Source of the DNA: Thiobacillus sp.
Lineage (GTDB): Bacteria > Pseudomonadota > Gammaproteobacteria > Burkholderiales > Thiobacillaceae
Length of the DNA: 6,218 nt
Assembly: GCA_011391285.1 (NCBI GenBank)
Contig: JAABQU010000032.1
Location: forward strand, 1 to 6,218
Direction: 5' to 3'
Shown here: positions 1 to 5,350 of the stretch, one piece after another
Position numbering within the stretch: the first letter of the stretch is position 1
How the letters are laid out: every line of letters starts with the position of its first letter
Notes under the pieces: generated by a model
Told to the model about the DNA's origin: nothing
Seen by the model: the letters and a program-made list of their open reading frames with translations, nothing else
Database searches by the model: none
Made by a program: the position numbers and the translations under genes

Positions 1-458
1 CTGCGCGCCGGTTTCTTGACCGGCTTGCTGTCGGGCAACAATCCAGGCGGATGTTCGCGGGTGGTGGCCAACTGGGCCAGCGTGTAGCCACCGAACTGCC
101 CGAGCATTTCCTGCTTGATCGGCTTCCAGTGGCAATGCATCACGCAGGGGTTTTTGTCGTCGCATTCCTTGAAGCCGAGTAGGCATTCGCGGCTGATCCG
201 TTCGCCCCGGGTGAGCATGATGATTTCCAGCAGGGTGAGGTTCTCGGTGCCGGGGGTCAGGGTAAATCCGCCACCGCGCCCGCGCGTTGACGACAGCCAG
301 CCGACGCGGCAGGGCAGTTGCAGCAGTTTGGCCAGATAGGGCGGGGGAATGTGCAACTGCTCGGCCAGCTCGCGCGCCAGCACCGGCCGGCCGGTTGGAT
401 GGGCAACCAGATGCATCAGGACTTGCAGGGTGTACTGGGCGCTGCGGTTGATGATCAT
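1..458 (-). CDS. Rrf2/IscR-family transcriptional regulator (3' end outside window)
   Basis: This is a winged-helix DNA-binding regulator of the Rrf2 family (relatives IscR, NsrR, RirA), which commonly senses Fe-S clusters, NO or iron. Reading from ATG at 458 gives 152 codons without a stop, so the C-terminus lies left of the window. The N-terminus MIINRSAQYTLQVLMHL and the segment LAEQLHIPPPYLAKLLQ (about residues 31-47) match the Rrf2 helix-turn-helix, and the wing is STRGRGGGFTL (57-67). The sensor region has Cys92, Cys99 and Cys105 (C-X6-C-X5-C) followed by His108-Cys109, the usual ligand triad. The start is supported by AGGA six bases upstream. It lies 145 nt downstream of nifM on the same strand, so it could be read through from the nif operon or have its own promoter in that gap. 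The specific target and ligand are not determinable from sequence; a nif, isc or NO-response role is inference. Confidence 0.93.
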   Translation of the reverse strand, partial: MIINRSAQYTLQVLMHLVAHPTGRPVLARELAEQLHIPPPYLAKLLQLPCRVGWLSSTRGRGGGFTLTPGTENLTLLEIIMLTRGERISRECLLGFKECDDKNPCVMHCHWKPIKQEMLGQFGGYTLAQLATTREHPPGLLPDSKPVKKPAR

Positions 459-603
459 GCTGAATCCTGACGTGTAGCGTGACCGGCGTGGAGGCTGTCT
501 TGTCCGTCACTCCATGGATAAGCGGATATGATAATCCTGATTTGTTGCGGGATGGTGGCCTGGCGGGGACACCCTTCGCGCATCTGCCAATGCGTGCGAT
601 CGG
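459..603 (-). promoter_or_regulatory. nifM-Rrf2 spacer with a possible promoter/operator
   Basis: No gene is visible in these 145 nt. On the minus strand TATCAT (528-533), one mismatch from a -10 box, would start a transcript with a leader of about 60 nt, but no convincing -35 box precedes it. The inverted repeat GGAT-N6-ATCC (524-537) overlaps that -10 and is a candidate Rrf2 autoregulatory site, since many Rrf2 proteins repress their own genes. No T-tracted terminator follows nifM, so read-through into the regulator is possible. All of this is inference from short motifs. Confidence 0.3.
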
Positions 604-1452
604 TCAGCTGTTGTTCAATAGTTGCTTGACCCAGGCCGCCTGGCACACCCGCTTGCGGCGCTGTTGCAGCAGGGAGCGAATGGGGCCGCGCGCCTCTTTC
701 AACCCCAGCACGGCGGCCGGGGTGATGTCGTCGCACCGCAACAGGTGCAGGCCCATCGGCGATTCCAGTATTTCGCTGACTTCACCGGCACCCATGCTGA
801 AAAGAGCGGCATCCAGTTCGGTGTAGAGCTGGCCGCGCGGCAGGTCGCCCAGCATGCCGCCCTGCAATGCGGTGGGACACTCCGAGTGCTTCATCGCCTG
901 CTCCTCGAAGCGTTTGGGGGCGCGCGCCAGACGCGCGGCAATGGCCTCGATGCGGATTTGCGCGGCCTGGCGCGTGTTGTCCGGCAGCTCGTCGTTAAGG
1001 GTGATCAGGATGTGGCGGGCACGCCGGGTTTCGGGGCGCCGGAACTGGTCGGGGTGGTAGTGGTAATACAGTTCCACATCGATGTCGGATACCTGCGCCG
1101 CGCGTGTGCCGACTTTTTCCAGAATGGCCTCGACCTTGAGCTCGCGTTCCAGCGCATCCATGAAACCGGCCTCGTCCAGTCCATTGTGTTGCAGGTCGGT
1201 GTGGAAATCGGTCGCGTCGGCATAACGCTTGCGTATTTCCTCCAGCGCCGCGGAGAGGCTGGTCGGCGGCACCATGGCATCGCGCGCTTCGGGTGCGGCG
1301 AGCACCCGGGCTTCCAGCCCGTATTGCCTGGCGGCCATCTTGCGCACGTGTTCGCGCTCACTGGCCGCCAGCGCGGTGGGCGGCTTGCCGAACAGGTTCT
1401 GCGCGGCCTTGAGTTCGAGATAGGCCACCTCGGGGCTTGCCTGCTCAACCAT
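604..1452 (-). CDS. nifM: NifM, peptidyl-prolyl cis-trans isomerase for nitrogenase Fe protein
   Basis: NifM is the parvulin-type prolyl isomerase required to obtain active, stable NifH (Fe protein) in the cytoplasm. The 282-residue product is close to the roughly 290 residues of Azotobacter NifM. The N-terminal half (about 1-135) is the helical NifM-specific region, with YLELKAAQNLFGKPP near the start. The C-terminal half (about 140-240) is a parvulin domain: RARHILITL (144-152), the GGMLGDL loop (198-204), and SPMGLHLLRC (231-240), which matches the family's closing strand. ATG at 1452 is chosen because it overlaps the nifZ stop by 8 nt (ATGGTTGA), has AAAGGGA about six bases upstream, and gives the family length. 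An in-frame extension to 1593 would lie inside nifZ and adds no homologous sequence. It is the last recognised nif gene of the operon and is probably translationally coupled to nifZ. Confidence 0.95.
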   Translation of the reverse strand: MVEQASPEVAYLELKAAQNLFGKPPTALAASEREHVRKMAARQYGLEARVLAAPEARDAMVPPTSLSAALEEIRKRYADATDFHTDLQHNGLDEAGFMDALERELKVEAILEKVGTRAAQVSDIDVELYYHYHPDQFRRPETRRARHILITLNDELPDNTRQAAQIRIEAIAARLARAPKRFEEQAMKHSECPTALQGGMLGDLPRGQLYTELDAALFSMGAGEVSEILESPMGLHLLRCDDITPAAVLGLKEARGPIRSLLQQRRKRVCQAAWVKQLLNNS

Positions 1453-1900
1453 TCGCTTTCCCTTTGCCTGGCGAGGCCAGGCAGGACTCGGGCACCTGCA
1501 GCGTGTGCCCCGGAAATCGCACGTGGTACTGCACGCCATCGGCCAGCTCGCGCAGCACCTTGAACACTTCGCCTTCTGTTCCGGCAGCGGCAAGCACCTC
1601 GCCGTTTACCGCCAGGGTCAGGCGGGTCACCACTTTTTCCCGCGTTTCGAACAGGCTTTCCACCCAGACATCGTCGACCGGCTGCAACTCCTCTTCGCGA
1701 CAGCCCACCACGCGCCCATGATTCAGAAAGTTCACGGTGTAGATGACCTGATCCTGCAAAAAGGTGCCGACGTTCATCACGTAGCCCACGCTGCCGCGCT
1801 TGATCAGCAGGTTGCCGATTTCCAGCCCGGGAAAAGTGCCGTCGTTGCGCACATTGCGCGTCAGCCGCACCGCTTCGCCGAATTCGAAACGTTGTTCCAT
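1445..1900 (-). CDS. nifZ: NifZ, nitrogenase MoFe-protein P-cluster maturation factor
   Basis: NifZ assists formation of the second P-cluster of the MoFe protein (NifDK), as shown for the family in Azotobacter. The 151-residue product has the family core in its first 85 residues: FEFGEAVRLTRNVRNDGTFPG (5-25), the GSVGYVMNVGTFLQDQVIY segment (36-54) and GCREEELQPV (66-75). The second half (about 90-140) carries a weaker echo of the same pattern, with GTEGEVFKVLRELADGVQYHV (107-127) lining up with the core, as in the extended Azotobacter-type NifZ. ATG at 1900 is 6 nt after the nifW stop and the 3' end overlaps nifM by 8 nt. Co-expression with nifW and nifM fits the known nifWZM arrangement. 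Family assignment is secure; the internal repeat is my reading. Confidence 0.96.
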   Translation of the reverse strand: MEQRFEFGEAVRLTRNVRNDGTFPGLEIGNLLIKRGSVGYVMNVGTFLQDQVIYTVNFLNHGRVVGCREEELQPVDDVWVESLFETREKVVTRLTLAVNGEVLAAAGTEGEVFKVLRELADGVQYHVRFPGHTLQVPESCLASPGKGKANG

Positions 1901-1906
1901 TTCACG

Positions 1907-2320
1907 CTATCCCATCGAACTGCCGCACGATCCACCGCTGCTGCTGCCGCACCCGCATCCGCCCGCAGCCGGCGCAGGGGCGGTTGCTGCGCCGACCTTG
2001 TTCAGGGTGATCTCGGCTAGCGGCACGAAGGTGGTCTGCGGCTCGTGCATGTGGAACACCTTGAACACCTTTTCGGTCAGTGCATCCGAGCTGACGAAAT
2101 CGGCGTAGGCCTGCTGCAGAAGCCGCGCATATACCGCGCGGCGCGGCGCTTCGTCCGCCGGCAGTTCACCCGCCTGCGCAATGTAGTTGTGGAAGCGCTG
2201 CAGGATGTGCAGGCGATTCACCTGCACCGTGCGCGCGTCGTACTCGATCCCGAAATACTCGAGAAACTCCTCGGCGGCCGAGAGGTCGTCCAGCGCTTCG
2301 TCCAGGGTCAGGTCGTCCAT
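1907..2320 (-). CDS. nifW: NifW, nitrogenase-stabilizing/protective protein, with Cys-rich tail
   Basis: NifW protects or helps mature the MoFe protein, binding apo-NifDK together with NifZ; it is soluble and cytoplasmic. The 137-residue product has the family body in residues 1-110: the EEFLEYFGIEYD segment (17-28), the hallmark VNRLHILQRFHNYI (34-47), and the FKVFHMHEPQTTFVPL segment (86-101). Family members are usually about 105-120 residues. The extra length is an Ala/Pro linker (111-119) and a tail, GGCGCGSSSGGSCGSSMG (120-137), holding Cys122, Cys124 and Cys132. ATG at 2320 has AAAGG eight bases upstream. It sits 38 nt after the TPR-like gene and 6 nt before nifZ. The tail looks like a possible metal or Fe-S contact but is not part of the conserved NifW fold, so its function is unknown. 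Confidence 0.95.
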   Translation of the reverse strand: MDDLTLDEALDDLSAAEEFLEYFGIEYDARTVQVNRLHILQRFHNYIAQAGELPADEAPRRAVYARLLQQAYADFVSSDALTEKVFKVFHMHEPQTTFVPLAEITLNKVGAATAPAPAAGGCGCGSSSGGSCGSSMG

Positions 2321-2336
2321 GATTCAGCCTTTCGTT

Positions 2337-2356
2337 GGGGGTTGGGGGGTGGTTGG
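2337..2356 (+). other. G-tract in the orf-nifW spacer
   Basis: Plus-strand runs of 5, 6, 2 and 2 guanines, separated by one or two bases, fill half of the 38-nt gap between the TPR-like gene and nifW. This is compatible with a two-tetrad G-quadruplex on the template strand of the operon; the mRNA carries the C-rich complement. It may equally be simple low-complexity spacer. Confidence 0.35.
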
Positions 2357-2358
2357 AT

Positions 2359-2868
2359 TCATGCCGCGGCTTCTTCCAGCAGGGCGTTCTGGTACACGTC
2401 CAGCAGGCTCTTGCCGCCCAGACGGTCATGGCTGTCCATCTCGATCAGTTTCTTCAGCATGGCTTCGCCCTGCGCCGCGCGGCCGAGACGCAGGTTGATA
2501 TAACCCGCGGCCTTCAGCACCATCAGATAAAAGCGCAGCAGCCCCATCGAGCGCATCACGGCATAGCCCAGATGCTGCGGATGCAGTTGCTGCCACTCGG
2601 CCGGCAAACCCAGCCGCGGGCCGGCCACCGTCAGCGTGCGGTCGGCCACGAGCAGGGCGTCGTCGAGGCGATGCTGGTAGAAGTAGTAGCGATACAGCGC
2701 CACCAGCACCACGAGTTGCCCCGGTGCCAGAAAGTAGGCGCGCAGCAGCAGGGCTTCGGTTTCGTCCGAACCGTAGCCCGCGCCCGCTTCGGCAATCAAC
2801 CGCTCCACTTCGGGCGCGATGGGCTCATCGAAGTACAGCGCCGCCTGGTCGAAATCCATCAAGTCCAT
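2359..2868 (-). CDS. nif-operon TPR-like protein of unknown function
   Basis: I do not recognise a characterised function. The product is 169 residues, soluble, with no signal peptide or membrane segment. It is mostly helical, with two stretches that look like degenerate tetratricopeptide repeats: about 37-80 (EALLLRAYFLAPG, then YRYYFYQHRLDDALLVADRTL) and about 111-145 (LRFYLMVLKAAGYINLRLGR, then EAMLKKLIEMD). The pattern small-residue/aromatic/helix-turn-helix suggests a protein-protein adaptor. It begins 7 nt after cysE and ends 38 nt before nifW, firmly inside the nif operon, so a role as an assembly chaperone or scaffold for nitrogenase maturation is a reasonable inference. ATG at 2868 is preferred over an in-frame ATG at 2859 because GGAAAG lies upstream near the cysE stop. 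Similar small TPR-like proteins are, to my knowledge, annotated in other proteobacterial nif clusters. Confidence 0.85.
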   Translation of the reverse strand: MDLMDFDQAALYFDEPIAPEVERLIAEAGAGYGSDETEALLLRAYFLAPGQLVVLVALYRYYFYQHRLDDALLVADRTLTVAGPRLGLPAEWQQLHPQHLGYAVMRSMGLLRFYLMVLKAAGYINLRLGRAAQGEAMLKKLIEMDSHDRLGGKSLLDVYQNALLEEAAA

Positions 2869-2875
2869 GGTGCGC

Positions 2876-3658
2876 TCACACTTTCCGTATCGTGCGTGCC
2901 ACTTCGGTGCCGCACAGGTCGTCTGCCTCGCACACGCTGCACTGGCCGTCGACCGGCTCGCCGTGTTGGCGCAGGGTTGCTTCCAGCACCTCGATGCGCT
3001 CCATCAGGCAGGCAATCGCCTTGCCGACCGGGTCGGGGATCAGGTGATGGTCGAGATTGATGCCGAGCGCGTTGGCGCCGCCCTCGTCCTGGCGCAGCAC
3101 CACGCGGCCGGGGATGCCCACCACCGTGCGATGCGCGGGCACGTCTTTCACTACCACCGAGTTGGCGCCGACGCGCACGTGGTCGCCCAGCGAAATCGGC
3201 CCCAGCACCTTGGCGCCGGCGCCGATGACCACGTGATTGCCCAGAGTGGGATGGCGCTTGCCCTTGTTCCAACTGGTGCCGCCCAGCGTCACGCCGTGAT
3301 ACAGGGTGACGCCGTCGCCGATCTCGGCGGTCTCGCCGATCACCACCCCGGCGCCGTGGTCGATGAAGAAGCGGCGGCCGATGGTGGCACCGGGATGGAT
3401 GTCGATATTGGTTACGAGCCGCGCGAACCACGACAGCAGGCGTGCCGGATAACGCAGCCCCGCGTGCCACAGGCGATGCGCGATGCGCTGCAGCAGGATG
3501 GCGTGCACGCCGGGGTAGGTGGTGATGACCTCGAAATGCGAACGTGCCGCCGGATCGCGCTGGAACACACAGGCGATGTCCTCGCCCAAGAGCGCAAACA
3601 GGCCGGGGGTGGCCGCTGCGGCGGTCAGGGTTTCGCTGGGATGCATGGCCTCGTCCAT
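2876..3658 (-). CDS. cysE: Serine O-acetyltransferase (nif-linked CysE / NifP)
   Basis: It transfers acetyl from acetyl-CoA to L-serine, giving O-acetylserine for cysteine synthesis. The nif-linked copy (NifP in Azotobacter) boosts cysteine supply for Fe-S and nitrogenase cofactor assembly. The 260-residue product has a short helical N-terminus (1-82) and a left-handed beta-helix of hexapeptide repeats: [10 protein letters not shown] (85-94), [19 protein letters not shown] (99-117), VTLGGT (123-128) and [14 protein letters not shown] (140-153). His101 (DHGAG) and His136 (KGKRHP) correspond to catalytic and acetyl-CoA-site histidines of E. coli CysE (His158 and His193). The C-terminus has Cys240, Cys243 and Cys249. 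The chosen ATG at 3658 shares one base with the nifV stop (TGATG) and has GGAG six bases upstream; a TTG at 3670 is possible but less likely. Confidence 0.95.
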   Translation of the reverse strand: MDEAMHPSETLTAAAATPGLFALLGEDIACVFQRDPAARSHFEVITTYPGVHAILLQRIAHRLWHAGLRYPARLLSWFARLVTNIDIHPGATIGRRFFIDHGAGVVIGETAEIGDGVTLYHGVTLGGTSWNKGKRHPTLGNHVVIGAGAKVLGPISLGDHVRVGANSVVVKDVPAHRTVVGIPGRVVLRQDEGGANALGINLDHHLIPDPVGKAIACLMERIEVLEATLRQHGEPVDGQCSVCEADDLCGTEVARTIRKV

Positions 3659-4812
3659 CACCGTCTCCAATGCAATGAGCCCGGCACATGACGTCCGATC
3701 ATGCGCTGGTACAGGAACAGCAGTTCGTGGTCAGCCGGCGAGCGCTTGGCGCGCTCGGCGAACACGCGGATGTCGGGCAGCAGCTCGCGTGCATCCGCCG
3801 AGCTCAGCGTCAGGCCCATGCGCGCATAGGCGGCGATGATGCCGTGCGAGCCGGAATGCTTGCCGACCACCAGCGTATGGGTGCGTCCTACTTCGGTCGG
3901 ATCGAAACCCTGATAGGTGGCCGGATCCTTCAGCAGGCCGTCGACGTGGATGCCCGATTCGTGGGTGAACACGCCGCCACCGACCACGCTCTTCTGCCAC
4001 GCCACCGGCCGGCCCGAGGCGTCGGCCACCGTGTCAGACAGCACCGGAAACAGGCTGAGATCGACCCCGGTATTGAAGCCATACAGCTTGGCCAGGCCCA
4101 GCGCGACCTCTTCCAGCGGCGCATTGCCGGCGCGCTCGCCGAGCCCGTTGACCGTGGTGTTGACATGGGTCGCCCCGGCGCGGCAGGCGGCTAGCGTATT
4201 GGCGGTCGCCAAGCCCAGATCGTCGTGGGCGTGCATCTCGATTTCGAGGTCAACCGTGCTGCGCAGCGTGGCGATGGCCTCGTGCACGCCGAAAGGTTCC
4301 ATCACCCCCAGCGTATCGGCGTAACGCAGGCGGCGTGCGCCGGCTTCCTGCGCCGCCTCGGCCACGCGCAGCAGAAAATCCTGATCGGCGCGCGAGGCAT
4401 CCTCGCAACCGACGATGACTTCCAGCCCCAGATCGAGCGCGCGCGGCACCATCTCGCGGATGGCCTGCAGCACCCAGGCGCGATCCTTCTTCAGCTTGCG
4501 CGTGATGTGCAGATCCGACACCGCGACCGACACATCGATCAGTTGAACCTTGAGATTGCGACAGGCCTCGATGTCGGCTTCGCGCATGCGGCTCCACACC
4601 ACCAGTTTCGACTTCAGGTCGAGGTCGGCCACCGCGCGGATGCTCTCGCGCTCGGCCTCGCCCATCGCCGGGATACCCACTTCCAGTTCCGGCATGCCCA
4701 TCGCATCGAGACGCCCGGCGATCGCCAGCTTCTCATCCAGCGTGAAGGCCACGCCGGCGGTCTGTTCGCCGTCGCGCAGGGTGGTGTCGTCGATGATGAC
4801 AGTGCGGTTCAT
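3658..4812 (-). CDS. nifV: NifV, homocitrate synthase
   Basis: NifV condenses acetyl-CoA with 2-oxoglutarate to (R)-homocitrate, the organic ligand of the FeMo-cofactor. The 384-residue product is the usual NifV length. It has the DRE-TIM barrel signature [14 protein letters not shown] (8-21), with catalytic Arg13 and Asp14. The second metal and active-site motif is [14 protein letters not shown] (193-206), followed by [13 protein letters not shown] (218-230). The C-terminal communication region contains [12 protein letters not shown] (283-294) and GKHSGSH (317-323). ATG at 4812 is selected by homology to NifV N-termini and because the sigma-54 promoter at 4855-4870 predicts transcription from about 4844; a start at 4866 would fall inside that promoter. 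ATG at 4830 stays possible; neither has a strong ribosome site (GAG six bases before 4812). It is the first gene of the operon and shares one base with cysE. Confidence 0.97.
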   Translation of the reverse strand: MNRTVIIDDTTLRDGEQTAGVAFTLDEKLAIAGRLDAMGMPELEVGIPAMGEAERESIRAVADLDLKSKLVVWSRMREADIEACRNLKVQLIDVSVAVSDLHITRKLKKDRAWVLQAIREMVPRALDLGLEVIVGCEDASRADQDFLLRVAEAAQEAGARRLRYADTLGVMEPFGVHEAIATLRSTVDLEIEMHAHDDLGLATANTLAACRAGATHVNTTVNGLGERAGNAPLEEVALGLAKLYGFNTGVDLSLFPVLSDTVADASGRPVAWQKSVVGGGVFTHESGIHVDGLLKDPATYQGFDPTEVGRTHTLVVGKHSGSHGIIAAYARMGLTLSSADARELLPDIRVFAERAKRSPADHELLFLYQRMIGRHVPGSLHWRR

Positions 4813-4854
4813 GACTGGCTCGGAATCCATTCGTTCGGCAGATGCCTGGATATC

Positions 4855-4870
4855 TGCAAGCCGCATGCCA
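4855..4870 (-). promoter_or_regulatory. Sigma-54 (-24/-12) promoter of the nifV operon
   Basis: On the minus strand the sequence reads TGGCATGCGGCTTGCA, against the consensus TGGCACG-N4-TTGCW: the invariant GG and GC are exactly 10 bases apart and only one consensus base differs. Transcription would start about 12 nt downstream, near 4844, leaving a leader of about 32 nt before the nifV ATG at 4812. RpoN promoters need an enhancer-binding activator, which for nif genes is NifA. The match is seen directly; activation by NifA is inferred from the genes it precedes. Confidence 0.85.
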
Positions 4871-4963
4871 AACAGAGTGGAATCGTATCCGTATGAATTG
4901 CAAGGTGAATTTATGCCGATCCCGGCTCAACCCCGGTAGGCAATGGCACGCCGGATCGGGCTT

Positions 4964-4979
4964 CGTCGGGTTTGCTACA
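4964..4979. promoter_or_regulatory. Degenerate NifA-type upstream activator site
   Basis: The NifA enhancer consensus is TGT-N10-ACA. Here the plus strand has CGT-N10-ACA, one base off; on the minus strand it reads TGT-N10-ACG. It is centred about 127 nt upstream of the predicted start at about 4844, within the typical 80-150 nt enhancer distance. I found no perfect TGT-N10-ACA between the promoter and the HigB relic, so this is the best candidate, but a six-base motif with a mismatch can arise by chance. Confidence 0.4.
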
Positions 4980-5034
4980 AACGGGCCGATGGCGATGAGT
5001 CAGCCTTTCCGGAGCCAGACAAAGCCCGGCTTTT

Positions 5035-5052
5035 CCGTTTGCTGGTAAACGG
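5035..5052. repeat. Inverted repeat just upstream of the HigB relic
   Basis: CCGTTT-N6-AAACGG is a perfect 6-bp inverted repeat ending 14 nt before the relic start codon. Toxin-antitoxin operons are commonly autoregulated by the antitoxin binding palindromes at this position, so it may be a leftover operator. It is followed at 5058-5069 by CATGG-CT-CCATG, a second small palindrome covering the start codon. Function is inferred only from position. Confidence 0.35.
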
Positions 5053-5066
5053 TATGGCATGGCTCC

Positions 5067-5184
5067 ATGATTGCTTCCATCGCCGACAAGGACACCGCCG
5101 ACCTCCTTGCCGGCAAATGGGTCAAGCGTTTCAGTCTGGAAGGAAAACAGCGTGCGCGACGTAGAGATCGTGGACCATTACTGA
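5067..5184 (+). pseudogene. HigB/RelE-type toxin relic with the middle deleted
   Basis: HigB-family toxins (plasmid-maintenance killer proteins, about 92 residues) are ribosome-dependent mRNA interferases. From ATG 5067 the translation MIASIADKDTADLLAGKWVK plus RF matches the family N-terminus (typically MIKSFxDKxTExLFxGxxVKRF). Then, in the next frame, codons ending at TGA 5182-5184 read VRDVEIVDHY, the family C-terminus (DVEIVDYH). The whole span is only 118 nt instead of about 280 and is out of frame, so about 160 nt of the centre, including the catalytic core, is gone. Left in the first frame it would give a 47-residue peptide ending at 5210. No higA antitoxin is recognisable downstream. 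Recognition is from memory of the family, not from a search. Confidence 0.7.
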
Positions 5185-5350
5185 ACGAGAGATGGCTGAG
5201 AAAGCCATGATCGGCAGGGGTTCGAGTGGCTGTGGCAGGCTACGTGTCAGCGCTTGGGTTTCGAGGCATCACCCGATAATCCCTTGCTGCTGTTCCTCCT
5301 TGCGTGGGTGGCTGGACTTCGGCCAAAGGCGACACTGGTCTGGAAATCAC
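5185..5350. other. Unassigned junction DNA between the HigB relic and the IS30 fragment
   Basis: I see no confident gene here. An ATG at 5192, 7 nt after the relic's ancestral stop, is where a higA antitoxin would start, but its 54-codon frame (to 5356) has no helix-turn-helix character. In another frame 5223-5350 is open on the plus strand with a hydrophobic run, but no family is recognisable. Homology to IS30 transposases appears to end around 5355-5365, so the deletion that removed the rest of the element joins it to this stretch. Confidence 0.35.

Noticed and set aside
546..561. GG-N10-GC spacing on the minus strand upstream of the Rrf2 gene, resembling a sigma-54 promoter
   Set aside because: Only the GG and GC agree; the flanking bases (AGGCCA and CCGC) do not fit TGGCAC and TTGC.
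577..596. Hairpin after nifM as a terminator
   Set aside because: The stem is short with a mismatch in the minus-strand RNA and there is no following T-tract.
455..736. Minus-strand frame spanning the end of nifM and the spacer before the Rrf2 gene
   Set aside because: Out of frame with nifM, low-complexity Arg/His/Ala composition, no ribosome site, no similarity I recognise.
622..1563. 313-codon open frame on the plus strand opposite nifM
   Set aside because: It mirrors nifM codon for codon in GC-rich DNA, has no recognisable domain, and nifM itself is a clear family member with proper start and overlap.
1453..1593. 47-residue N-terminal extension of nifM
   Set aside because: It would run within nifZ, and the start at 1452 has a ribosome site, the usual overlap and the usual family length.
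2819..3691. 290-codon plus-strand frame opposite cysE, and similar ones opposite nifV (4225-4896) and nifW/TPR (2335-3060)
   Set aside because: These are antisense shadows typical of high-GC coding DNA; the minus-strand products are recognised families or well placed in the operon.
4813..4866. 18-residue N-terminal extension of nifV
   Set aside because: The extended start lies within the -24/-12 promoter and NifV proteins begin near the TTLRDGEQ motif.
5020..5034. AAAGCCCGGCTTTT as an intrinsic terminator
   Set aside because: The palindrome leaves too small a loop and the usable stem is only about 4 bp.
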